Assembly: GCA_001564275.1 (NCBI GenBank)
Contig: LKND01000001.1
Location: 37,325 to 101,324, forward strand
Reading direction: 5' to 3'
DNA length: 64,000 nt
Source: Natrialbaceae archaeon Tc-Br11_E2g14
GTDB lineage: Archaea > Halobacteriota > Halobacteria > Halobacteriales > Natrialbaceae
In this document: positions 30,323-39,447 of the stretch, piece after piece
How the letters are laid out: each line of letters begins with the position of its first letter
Position numbering within the stretch: the first letter of the stretch is position 1
Notes under the pieces: generated by a model
Seen by the model: the letters and a program-made list of their open reading frames with translations, nothing else
Database searches by the model: none
What the model was told of the DNA's origin: nothing
Translations under genes and position numbers: made by a program

Positions 30323-31756
30323 TCACTCACCGCGGGCGGCCTGAAACATCTCGAGTGTCGCCTCGCGACGCTCACCGTGATCGACAATCGGGTCGGGGTA
30401 CGCTGGGGCCAGTTCCGTTCGTCGATCGGGGTCGAGTTCGTGCCACCCGTGGATGTCGGCCGGATCGACAGCCTCGAGTTCGGACACGTAGGTCGTGATG
30501 TATTCGGCCTCGGGGTCGTAGTCCTGGCCTTGCTTCATCGGATTGAAGATCCGAAAGTACGGCTGGGCGTCGGTCCCAGTGGACGCTGCCCACTGCCAGC
30601 CGCCGGTGTCGTTGGCGGTGTCGTGATCGGCCAGGTGCCGCCGATACCAGTCGTAGCCCTCGCGCCAGTCGATCTGTAAGTCTTTGGTGAGAAACGAGGC
30701 GACGATCATCCGCACGCGGTTGTGCACCCATCCCTCCGCGAGCAACTGGCGCATTCCCGCATCGACGATCGGATACCCCGTCTCACCGCGTTGCCAGGCC
30801 TCGAGTTCCTCGGGGTCGTTGCGCCAGTCGATGCCGTGGGTGTAGCTCGAAAAGTTCTCACTGACGACCGATGGATTGCACGCGAGGACGTGGGCGTAGA
30901 ACTCTCGCCAGGCGAGTTGCTCCTGGAATGTCTCGACGCCCTCGCGGGCGGTCTCGGGGTCGATCGCGAGCGACTCGTCGATCGCCTCGTGGGCCTGCTC
31001 GGTGAGCGCGTACAGTTCGCGGATCCCGATGGTGCCGTACTTGAGGTCGATCGACAGCCTCGAGGTAGCGTCGGCTGCAGGGTAGTCGCGGTCGGATTCG
31101 TACCGATAGATCCTGCCGTCCTCGAGACAGAACCGTTCCGCTCGATCTCGGGCGGCACGGGCATCGATCCGCGGCGTCTCGGCCCGTGGTTCCTCGAAGC
31201 CAAGCGCCGCAAGTGTTGGCAAGGGATCGCTGGAAACGGGTGCGAGTGCGTCGGCCGCTGGCGGTTCGCTCGGGTCGTCCTTTTGCCGATCGCGCCATTT
31301 CTTCCAGAAATACGTGAAGACGGAGTAGTGGTCGCCGGCGTTGGTCGTGATCGAACCGGGTTCGTGGCAGATCGCGTCGTGGTCGGTGACACAGTCGACG
31401 CCATCGTCCGCGAGTGCCGCCCGTACCGCCCGATCGCGTTCGGTTGCGAGGCCGCTGTAGTCCTCGTTCCAGTGCACGACGTCGGCGTCGAACTCAGCTG
31501 CGAGGTCGGGAATCACGCCGCTTGCCTCCCCCCGAGCGATCACCAGGTCCGAGTCCTGCTCGCGATACCACGCTCTGAGGCCGCGCAGGGCATCCAGGAG
31601 ACAGCCAACGCGCACGGATGCGGCGTGCTCGAGAACGGTCGGATCGAAGACGAAGACAGGGACGACCTCCTCAGCAGCTGCGGATGCGGTTGCCGCCCGC
31701 TCGAGTGCTCGATTGTCGGCCCAGCGAAGGTCCCGCCGGTGCCAGTGGAGTCGCAT
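30323..31756 (-). CDS. phr: Deoxyribodipyrimidine photolyase (DNA photolyase/cryptochrome family)
   Basis: 'MRLHWHRRDLRWADNRAL', 'WREFYAHVLA', 'GYPIVDAGMRQLLAEGWVHNRVRMIVASFLTKDLQIDWREG…GGWQWAASTGTDAQPYFRIFNP'. Confidence 0.96.
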   Translation of the reverse strand: MRLHWHRRDLRWADNRALERAATASAAAEEVVPVFVFDPTVLEHAASVRVGCLLDALRGLRAWYREQDSDLVIARGEASGVIPDLAAEFDADVVHWNEDYSGLATERDRAVRAALADDGVDCVTDHDAICHEPGSITTNAGDHYSVFTYFWKKWRDRQKDDPSEPPAADALAPVSSDPLPTLAALGFEEPRAETPRIDARAARDRAERFCLEDGRIYRYESDRDYPAADATSRLSIDLKYGTIGIRELYALTEQAHEAIDESLAIDPETAREGVETFQEQLAWREFYAHVLACNPSVVSENFSSYTHGIDWRNDPEELEAWQRGETGYPIVDAGMRQLLAEGWVHNRVRMIVASFLTKDLQIDWREGYDWYRRHLADHDTANDTGGWQWAASTGTDAQPYFRIFNPMKQGQDYDPEAEYITTYVSELEAVDPADIHGWHELDPDRRTELAPAYPDPIVDHGERREATLEMFQAARGE

Positions 31757-31831
31757 ACGTGTTCTATTGAGTCGAGGGGGTAAAATGTCCGGATGGCGGC
31801 GGACCTGAACGAGGGCCGGCGGTCCCAGGAG

Positions 31832-32701
31832 TTACGTTCGGGCGAGTAAGGGATCGACGTGCGTCCGCACGAAGGCAACGGTCGACCGCTGCAGCCCCTC
31901 GAGGTCGAGATTGAGGCCGATGTACACGCTGATTGCGGCGAGAATCGTTCCCGCGACGACGTCCGAGAACCAGTGGATGCCGAGAAACATCGTCGAGACG
32001 ACCACGCTCAGGGCGAAGACGGCGGCGATTGGGAACCAGAGTGGGTACTCCTTGCGGGTGACCCACGCCAGAAAGAGGACTGTCATCGATAGCGAGGTGT
32101 GCAGGGACGGGAACACGTTGGTGTTTTGATTAACCTCGTTGGTCAGGAACCGGGATTGTGGGTACGCATCGTAGAGCAACGGTGCAACCTCCAGCGGGAG
32201 CAGGTTACGTGGTCCGTAGGCGATGAAGAATACGTAACAGACCAGGCCGATCGCATAGTTCGCAGTGAATGCCACGACCAGCGAGGAAAACCGGTCCATC
32301 GACCGGAGCGAAAAGTACGCGATGAACGGAAACAACAACAGGAAGGCATACCCGTGGATGTAGATGAAGACGAAAAACGACGTCACCAGCTCGGATTCGA
32401 ATCCCTGCAGAAACACGACCGGGTTCTCGGGAAAGATAGCGCGTTCGACTCGGTCGATCTGTGGCGTGATATTCAGGCCGACGACGCTGAGTTGCAAGCG
32501 TGGTATAATACCTTGTCCACCCAGCCTGACCAGCAACACTGCAATTAACAGCCCGAGTGCGAGAGTAACCTTTCGGATTCGCCACTTGTAGCCACGTAGG
32601 GCGGCCGCCAGTCGGGTGGGTCCGACGAGTACCAACGTGGTCACTGCCAGCATCGTCCCGACGATGAGGACGAGTTCGCGGACCACCGACTCAAGTGCCA
32701 T
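31832..32701 (-). CDS. PAP2-superfamily phosphatase / inositolphosphorylceramide synthase-like membrane protein
   Basis: Polytopic; 'FPSLHTSLSMTVLFLAW' and 'LGIHWFSDVVAGTILA' PAP2 motifs. Confidence 0.88.
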   Translation of the reverse strand: MALESVVRELVLIVGTMLAVTTLVLVGPTRLAAALRGYKWRIRKVTLALGLLIAVLLVRLGGQGIIPRLQLSVVGLNITPQIDRVERAIFPENPVVFLQGFESELVTSFFVFIYIHGYAFLLLFPFIAYFSLRSMDRFSSLVVAFTANYAIGLVCYVFFIAYGPRNLLPLEVAPLLYDAYPQSRFLTNEVNQNTNVFPSLHTSLSMTVLFLAWVTRKEYPLWFPIAAVFALSVVVSTMFLGIHWFSDVVAGTILAAISVYIGLNLDLEGLQRSTVAFVRTHVDPLLART

Positions 32702-32825
32702 ACCGGCGAATTACGTGCTCGGCACGTTTAAATTGACCCGTTTTCGAACCACTTCCCTCCCGTGGTCTGGTGGGTCACTGTGCATGGGTCGGTGCAGTCA
32801 CCTATCGCCGAGCACAAACCCAGTG

Positions 32826-32941
32826 GCTACAACAACAATTGAAACGAGTTACAGCCACTCACAGCGAGTCACCTCAGAACCGGTCTATCGCCGGTTCTGC
32901 GCCATGGTATCGTGAGGGTGTGTGCGATGTGGCTCCTATAG
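32826..32941 (-). repeat. MITE-like palindromic element, copy 6
   Basis: 'caattgaaacgagttacagccactcacagcgagtcacctcagaaccggtctatcgccggttctgcgccatggtatcgtgagggtgtgtgcgatgtggctcctatag'. Confidence 0.83.
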
Positions 32942-32991
32942 CGTCCGCAGGTACCTTGTCACAAGTTCCCTTTGTGGCCAGAAAAGAGGCG

Positions 32992-34779
32992 TCACTCCAC
33001 CAGTTCGTCATCGGCATAGCTGTACCCCGCCTCTTCGAAAAGTTGTCGTGCCCGATCGGGATCGATCTCCCCGTCACTCCCTGGAAACTCCTTTTGCGTG
33101 GCCCGTGTCTCACCCGACCAGTTCGAATCAGGCACTCCAGCAAACCCGGTCTGGGTTTCGGGGACGCTCGCGTGGCCATCGAAGAATTCGGTGACGACAG
33201 TCTCGCGGTCGAGTAGTTTCGAAACAACCCCTCGAAACCGCCGGTTCGCCAGGGCCGGATGTCGGAGGTTGTACCCAATCATGTAAAACGACGGACTCTC
33301 GCGGGTGACCGATGAAACCCCGGAGCGGTCCTCGAGCGTCTGGAACTCCTCGATCGGGATTTCGTTCGCGATCACATTGACTTCGCCTGCTTCGAGGGCA
33401 TCGATGGCCGCTCCCGGATTCGGCCAGGTCTCGAACTCGAGGCCGTCGAATCTGAGCGGTCGGTCGCTCGAGCCACCGTTCTCCGTATCCATATCCATCT
33501 CCGTTTCCTCGCTGTCCTCGAGTTCCGCAGTTTCCGCATCCCAGCGGGGATGTTCCTCGAACGCCTCGAGGGCGATCCGACCATCGGTGTCGGGTTCGGC
33601 GAATTGGAATAGCCCTGAACCGATCGGTTCCTCATTGTCCGTTGCCAACGCTTCCGTCTGTTGATCCGTTAGCACCTCAGATCGAGGTTCCCAGACGTGT
33701 TCCGGCAACAGCGGGACGGTCAGGGCCCGTTTGGCGACGGCTTTCGACCGCGTGTCGAAGGTCACCCTTGCGGCGTCGGTTCCATCCACGCGCACGTCGT
33801 CGATGAGGGTCTGTCGGCCTCTGTATCGAGGGGCCACGATCGGGTTTTCGGCGTCGCCCAGTGAGGTGTCTGCCAGGAAGTCGGCAGTGAACTCGACGTC
33901 CGCTGCTGTGAGTGCCTCCCCGTCGTGCCAGGTGGCCGCTTCAGGGAGTGTGACGAGGGCCTCCACGCTGTCGCCCCGCGTCGACCACTCGATCGAGTCG
34001 GCAAGCCATGGTTCGAGTCCCTCGTCCCCACGACAGACCAGTGAATCGTAGAGAAGATCAAGAATCGGACCGAGGTCAGCCAAATCGATCACTATCGGGT
34101 TCAACCTCGTGACGGATTGTTGGCCAAAAAGTCCAATCCGGAGCGGATTCGCGGCAGCATCTGAATCGGGGGCGGTGTACAGGGCGTTCAGGTACTCGCG
34201 TGGCGAGCGTGGCACGGTTTCGAGTTCGAGAGCCGAATCCACGGCACCGAGGTGGTCGTGGTAGGCAGCAACCGTGTAGGGAATCGTCGACTCCTCGATG
34301 AGGTAGTCGAACAGATCATCGAGCGTCGTCTCGCGGTCGCTCTCGCTGCCGCGTCGCTGCGTTTCGAGGTGGTCGTCGATCGTCGGATCCGAGATGCTGA
34401 ACGGATTCTGCCAGCCGGGTTCGCCGACGAAATCGGAGTGCAACAGCGGATACAGCGCGTCCGGGTCGTTGAGCCCACCGTGTTTGATGATGGCGATATC
34501 GAAGTCACGTTCCATCAGGACCTCCCGGCGGAGTTCGGGTTCGTCGATGGCGGACTGATCGGCATCGACCCCGGCTGTCCGAAGGTTATCTGCGAACCGG
34601 TTCGACAGCTGCGCTGCAACGAGATCGTCGTCGGCTGGAACCGTCTTGATCTCGAGGGAGATCGGCTCCGGGGCCGGACTCTCTGCGCGGGACCAGAGGT
34701 TCGTACAACCCGCGAGCGCCGCCATACTGGCCGTTCCAAGGCTGGCCAGTAGCCGGCGGCGACGCACGTGGTCGTCCAT
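32992..34779 (-). CDS. Extracellular solute-binding protein (oligopeptide-type, family 5), Tat lipoprotein
   Basis: 'MDDHVRRRRLLASLGTASMAALAGCTN' Tat/lipobox; 'LVCRGDEGLEPWLADSIEWSTRGDSVEALVTLPEAATWHDGEALTAADVEFT'. Confidence 0.9.
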   Translation of the reverse strand: MDDHVRRRRLLASLGTASMAALAGCTNLWSRAESPAPEPISLEIKTVPADDDLVAAQLSNRFADNLRTAGVDADQSAIDEPELRREVLMERDFDIAIIKHGGLNDPDALYPLLHSDFVGEPGWQNPFSISDPTIDDHLETQRRGSESDRETTLDDLFDYLIEESTIPYTVAAYHDHLGAVDSALELETVPRSPREYLNALYTAPDSDAAANPLRIGLFGQQSVTRLNPIVIDLADLGPILDLLYDSLVCRGDEGLEPWLADSIEWSTRGDSVEALVTLPEAATWHDGEALTAADVEFTADFLADTSLGDAENPIVAPRYRGRQTLIDDVRVDGTDAARVTFDTRSKAVAKRALTVPLLPEHVWEPRSEVLTDQQTEALATDNEEPIGSGLFQFAEPDTDGRIALEAFEEHPRWDAETAELEDSEETEMDMDTENGGSSDRPLRFDGLEFETWPNPGAAIDALEAGEVNVIANEIPIEEFQTLEDRSGVSSVTRESPSFYMIGYNLRHPALANRRFRGVVSKLLDRETVVTEFFDGHASVPETQTGFAGVPDSNWSGETRATQKEFPGSDGEIDPDRARQLFEEAGYSYADDELVE

Positions 34780-34941
34780 ACACCCAGACCTATCCGGTCG
34801 GCCAGCATATGACTTTCTACTGATCCAACGGACTGCGATCGCCCTGGGGAGTCGAACTGGAACTATCACGTTCGAACATGAAACGTTAAGAGCGTTGACT
34901 GTGTATTCGAGCCCAGGACCTATGATTCTGGGTGAGAGACG

Positions 34942-35718
34942 ATGACGAGAGCACAGTTCAGCGTCGATGGCAATGTCGCTGTCGTCACGGGCGCGTCGAG
35001 TGGGATCGGCCGGGCGATTGCCGAGCGGTTCGCCGACGACGGCGTGGACGTGGTACTCTGTTCGCGCAAACAGGGAAACGTCGATCCGGTTGCAGAGGCG
35101 ATAACCGAGAGCGACCGCGCTGGATCGGCACTGGCAATCGAGTGTGACGTGACGGACCGAGAGGCGGTCGATGCACTCGTCGAGGCGACCGTCGAGGAGT
35201 TCGGAGCACTTGACGTGCTCGTCAACAACGCCGGTGCGAGCTTCATGGCCAACTTCGACGACATCAGCGAGAACGGCTGGCGGACCATCGTGGACATCAA
35301 CCTCACCGGCACCTACCAGTGTCTCCACGCTGCCGGTGAGCAGCTGAAAGACGGCGGCGGGACCGTCGTCAATCTCTCGAGCGTTGCCGGCATCCAGGGT
35401 GCGCCCTTCATGAGCCACTACGCGGCGGCAAAGGCAGGCGTCAATGCGCTCACCGCCTCACTCGGCTTCGAGTGGGCCAGCGAGGGCGTCCGCGTCAACG
35501 GGATCGCACCGGGGTTCGTCGCCACGAAAGGGGTCGAGGAGCAGATGGGCATCAGCGCCGGTGACGTCGACCGCACGAAGATCGATCGACGAATGGGGAC
35601 GGTCGAGGAAATCGCCGACGTCGCACAGTTTCTCGCCAGTTCCGCCTCGTCGTACATCGTCGGCCAGACACTCGAGGTGGCCGGGAAACCAGCCATCATG
35701 GAGGATCCATCGGTTTGA
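34942..35718 (+). CDS. Short-chain dehydrogenase/reductase (SDR)
   Basis: 'AVVTGASSGIGRAIAERFA', 'NNAGAS', 'YAAAKAGVNALTASLGFEWA'. Confidence 0.95.
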   Translation: MTRAQFSVDGNVAVVTGASSGIGRAIAERFADDGVDVVLCSRKQGNVDPVAEAITESDRAGSALAIECDVTDREAVDALVEATVEEFGALDVLVNNAGASFMANFDDISENGWRTIVDINLTGTYQCLHAAGEQLKDGGGTVVNLSSVAGIQGAPFMSHYAAAKAGVNALTASLGFEWASEGVRVNGIAPGFVATKGVEEQMGISAGDVDRTKIDRRMGTVEEIADVAQFLASSASSYIVGQTLEVAGKPAIMEDPSV

Positions 35719-35720
35719 CC

Positions 35721-36719
35721 ATGACGGACCGAACCCTTCACCTCCCAGTGGCCGCCCAGCCAACCGTCGAGTCGCTCGTCGACCTGGCGGTTCGTGGCGA
35801 GACGCGTGGGTACGGCCGGGCGTGGCTGCCCGAAACCTGGGGGCGTGACGTCGTCACAGTTCTGACCAGAATCGCAACCGAGACGGACGAGATCGGCATC
35901 GGCCCCAGCATCGCTAACGTTTACTCCCGCTCACCGGCGTTGCTGGGCCAGACAGCGACCACGCTCCAGGAGGTCGCCGATGGCCGGCTCCGACTCGGAA
36001 TCGGTCCGAGCGGGCCCGCCGTCATCGAGGGCTGGCACGGTGCCGACTTCGACCGGCCGCTGCGGCGCACTCGCGAGTACATCGAGATCATCAGGGCCGT
36101 CACCTCGGGGGAGACCCTCTACTACGACGGCGACATCTTCTCGCTTGCCGGGTTCCGACTTCGCTGTGATCCCCCCGCGACGCCGATTCCGATCGACGCC
36201 GCGGGTATGGGGCCGAAATCGGTCGAACTGGCCGGGCGCTTCGCCGACGGCTGGCACGCGACCGTCTTCACCCCCGAGGGGCTCGAGGACCGCCTCGAGG
36301 ACCTCAGACGGGGGATCGATCTCGGCGACCGCGACCCAGATAACGTCCGTGTCACTCTTTCGCTGACGGCGTGTGCGCTCGAGGACGGCGACCGGGCCCG
36401 CCAGTTGGCCCGCCAGCACCTGGCGTTCTACGTCGGTGCGATGGGGACCTACTATCGGAAGTCGCTCTCGAGGCAGGGGTACGAGGAGGAGGCGAACGAG
36501 ATCGCCGCCGCGTGGTCGAGCGGGAACCACGAGGAGGCCTGCGCGATGATCCCAGACGACCTGCTCGACGATCTCGGGGCTGCTGGAACACCAGAGGAGG
36601 CGCGTGAACTGCTCGGGCAGTTCGAGGCAATCGAGGGCCTGGACGCGATCGCCGTGGGATTCCCACGTGGGGCGACCACGGACGAGATCGAGTCGACGAT
36701 CGACGCGCTGGCGCCGTAG
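35721..36719 (+). CDS. LLM-class (F420-dependent type) oxidoreductase
   Basis: Luciferase-like TIM barrel: 'WLPETWGRDVVTVLTRIATETDEIGIGPSIANVYSRSPALLGQTATTLQEVADGRLRLGIGPSGP'. Confidence 0.9.
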   Translation: MTDRTLHLPVAAQPTVESLVDLAVRGETRGYGRAWLPETWGRDVVTVLTRIATETDEIGIGPSIANVYSRSPALLGQTATTLQEVADGRLRLGIGPSGPAVIEGWHGADFDRPLRRTREYIEIIRAVTSGETLYYDGDIFSLAGFRLRCDPPATPIPIDAAGMGPKSVELAGRFADGWHATVFTPEGLEDRLEDLRRGIDLGDRDPDNVRVTLSLTACALEDGDRARQLARQHLAFYVGAMGTYYRKSLSRQGYEEEANEIAAAWSSGNHEEACAMIPDDLLDDLGAAGTPEEARELLGQFEAIEGLDAIAVGFPRGATTDEIESTIDALAP

Positions 36720-37068
36720 CCGCTCGAGGCCGAGAGCCGGACCTCGAAGGAGCGTCTCTAATTCGAAGCCAACATCCGTTATTCCGTTGCTGGTACGGGC
36801 GTTTGGGATGGCTTCAAATCAACTCCAGCTTTCAAAGTGTATCACTTCGATCGCTGTAGCTATGGGTGAGTAACGCTTCTACGGTGGTAAACAGGCGAAA
36901 GACAACCGACGGTGGTCGTGCGGAGGAGTCATTGACGCGATTGTGCAGTCACTGCGTTCGTAGCCACTGCAAATCGATTACCCTGGCTGGCAACGGAGTT
37001 GTCAGTGATCACTCGAGAGACTCGTGTGGAACCGTGCAACTCGACCTCTCCGACTGAGAATAACGATC

Positions 37069-38032
37069 GTGACGATCGAGCGAATCCCCGTCGGCGGTGG
37101 CACGCCCGAGGGACAAAACAGCGCATACCTTGTCGATGGGCGTGTTGTTGTCGATCCCGGGCCACTACTGGAGGAGGCCTGGAGCGACCTTCTGGATGGC
37201 CTCGAGCGGTCCCGAACGCTCGCATCGATCGCGGACCTCGAGGTGTACCCACTGGCACGCCGATCACGTCGGCCTGGCTCTACGGCTCACCGACCTGGCT
37301 GACGCCAGATGCTGTCTGGGTGCCGACGATGCGCCCCTGCCCGCCGCCTACGCAACCGAACGGGAGCGTCGTCTCGAGCGCGACGCGACGGCGATGCGGG
37401 CCTGGGGCGTTCCCGACGCCATCGTGGACGCCATTATCCAGGCTAACCGGCCGTCTCCCCTTCCGGATCGGTTTCCCGTCGATCCCCTGTCCGCGGGAGA
37501 GACTGTCGGCGGATTGGAGGTGGTTGACACGCCCAGTCACACGAAGGGACACATCTCGCTGCTCACCGAGAGTGGCCTGCTCGTCGGAGACGCCCTGTTG
37601 CCGACCTACACGCCAAACGTCGGTGGAAGCGACACCCGAACGCTGGGAGCCAATCCCCTCGAGACCTACCGTGACACCCTCGAGCGAATCACCGACCTCG
37701 TCGGCGGTACCGGCGTAGCCGCTCACCGCTCTACTGGCACCACCCGATCGATATACCCCGGTCACGGCGAACCCTGTTCGCCCGAACGGCTGGCCACCGT
37801 CGAGGACCACCACGACCACCGAAGGGCTCGGGTCGTAACAGCCCTCGAGGGACGCGAGCCCCGCACTCCCTGGCAGGTTGCTCGCACGCTGTTCGGCGAT
37901 CTCGAGGGGGTGCACGCCACGTTCGGTGCAGGGGAGGCTGCGGCCCACCTGGAATCTCTCGCGTCCCGTGACGTGGTGTGTGCTTCACGGCGGAGTGGCG
38001 TCTTGCACTACGAGGCCTTTAGTACCAATTGA
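37069..38032 (+). pseudogene. MBL-fold metallo-hydrolase, frameshifted at ~37243-37246
   Basis: N-terminal half in frame 1 (…GGTPEGQNSAYLVDGRVVVDPGP…DLEV) continues in frame 2 as 'CTHWHADHVGLALRL…DTPSHTKGHISLL…GDALLP…YPGHGEP'; stop codon lies in a repeat end. Confidence 0.75.
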
Positions 38033-38040
38033 AACGATGT
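38021..38040 (-). repeat. MITE-like element copy 7, left fragment (interrupted)
   Basis: 'agtaccaattgaaacgatgt' = element terminus; remainder resumes at ~38459. Confidence 0.75.
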
Positions 38041-38458
38041 GAAGTACCTCGGGGACAAGCCCCGAGGCTTCACCGTTTTGACCGCACGTCCTAAAATGGA
38101 CCCTGCCGTCGCAGGCGAATTTACTTCCCCTCGACCTTCCCGGGTAGGGTTGGTTGGAATTAACACCCGAACGCTCGGTGCGTCCGTGAGGGCCGGCGGC
38201 TCCACCCCGCGCGACAACACCCGTCTCACCTGCCGTAGCAGGGTTTTGAGAGGTGTCGCATTTCCTCGCAACTGCGCGCAGTTGCTTCGGATTAAGATCT
38301 TTAATCCACGTCGCAACTGTCTTAACCAAGACGGTTAGATGCGGTATATAGCTTACGCGATTCACCCTCGGGGTCAAGTCGTTCGAGAATCGACGATTCT
38401 CGTGATCACGAAAACCTTCGGTTTTCGAACGACCCCGAGGCACTCTCGCTGCATCTCT
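38041..38458 (-). mobile_element. Non-autonomous IS200/IS605-type (TnpB-less/PATE-like) relic inserted in repeat copy 7
   Basis: Terminal hairpins 'cctcggggacaagccccgagg' (38047-) and 'cctcggggtc…gaccccgagg' (to ~38440); flanked by two halves of copy 7; no intact transposase. Confidence 0.6.
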
Positions 38459-38559
38459 GTAGACACCCTCCCAGCGAGTCGGCTCAGAACCGGTGTCAAA
38501 CCGGTTCTGCGCCATGGTATCGTGAGGGTGTGTGCAATGAGGTTCTGTGGCTACTATAG
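38459..38559 (-). repeat. MITE-like element copy 7, right fragment
   Basis: 'tagacaccctcccagcgagtcggctcagaaccggtgtcaaaccggttctgcgccatggtatcgtgagggtgtgtgcaatgaggttctgtggctactatag'. Confidence 0.83.
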
Positions 38560-38610
38560 CGTCGACTGCCACTCGACAGGATCACTCGAGAACCGGTGGC
38601 GGCCGATGGA

Positions 38611-39315
38611 TCACTCGACCGGCAACGCCGTCGTGTCGATCGGATCTCGACGGCCGTCGAGAACGCCGAACTGCTCACCTCGACGTCGCTCGAGCCAGTA
38701 GAGCAAGCGCTCGGCCCAGGTGAGTTTTTTCGCCTTCATCGGATCGACGGTGGGATCGTCGAAGTCCCAGCCGACGAACGTCAACCGATCGGCCCCGCAG
38801 TGGTCGGCCAGAAACGCAGCGCGATCGCCGTCGGTGAACCCGCCAACGTTTACAACCGACCCAACGGGTTCGGCTTGCGTCGTCGGAAGCACGCACGCTC
38901 CCCGACAGTCGACTACGACGGCTTTGACCATCGGCACGTTGTCCCCGTGGGCGTGGACGGCGACCGGCGTCCCTCGTTCGGTCAGTTGAACCACGGTGTC
39001 GGGATTCTTGTCGAGATCGGTCACCATACAGTCGACCTCGAACCCGTGGTCCTCGAGGACGTCGACCGCGCTCGAAGCCGCCACGATCGCGTCGGTGCCG
39101 GCCCTTCGGAGTCGCTCGAGGGACGCCTCGGTTTCCAGCGACGGGGCAGCCCCGACGACTGCGACGTGTGCACCAGCCAGTGCCCCGAGGTGGTCCCAGT
39201 CGAACGGTTGCGTGCGTGTCTCGAGGGCGTCTCTGGCACGTTCGTCGGCCGTTCGATCGAAGCCGAAGTCCTCGAGGATGGCCTCGTAGACGGGCGACCA
39301 GGTGTCAAAATTCAT
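38611..39315 (-). CDS. mptE: 6-hydroxymethylpterin diphosphokinase MptE-like protein
   Basis: 'VAVVGAAPSLE', 'VDCMVTDLDKNPDTVVQLTERGTPVAVHAHGDN', 'FTDGDRAAFLADHCGADRLTFVGWDFD'. Confidence 0.88.
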   Translation of the reverse strand: MNFDTWSPVYEAILEDFGFDRTADERARDALETRTQPFDWDHLGALAGAHVAVVGAAPSLETEASLERLRRAGTDAIVAASSAVDVLEDHGFEVDCMVTDLDKNPDTVVQLTERGTPVAVHAHGDNVPMVKAVVVDCRGACVLPTTQAEPVGSVVNVGGFTDGDRAAFLADHCGADRLTFVGWDFDDPTVDPMKAKKLTWAERLLYWLERRRGEQFGVLDGRRDPIDTTALPVE

Positions 39316-39447
39316 GGCTGGGGCTCGAGGCTGTGGGTCAGCGCAATAATCCGGTTGTGGGCCAGGTGCTGCCTCGCAAGTACCCCTACCCGTGAGGCGA
39401 CCCGGCTTCCACCTCGTTCTTTCGAAGCCGTTGGCATAAGCTTTCTC

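Noticed and set aside
36836-36850. 'aagtgtatcacttc' dyad shared with the palindrome at 53365
   Set aside because: A shared 13-mer is expected by chance several times in a 64 kb window; not enough to call a regulon motif
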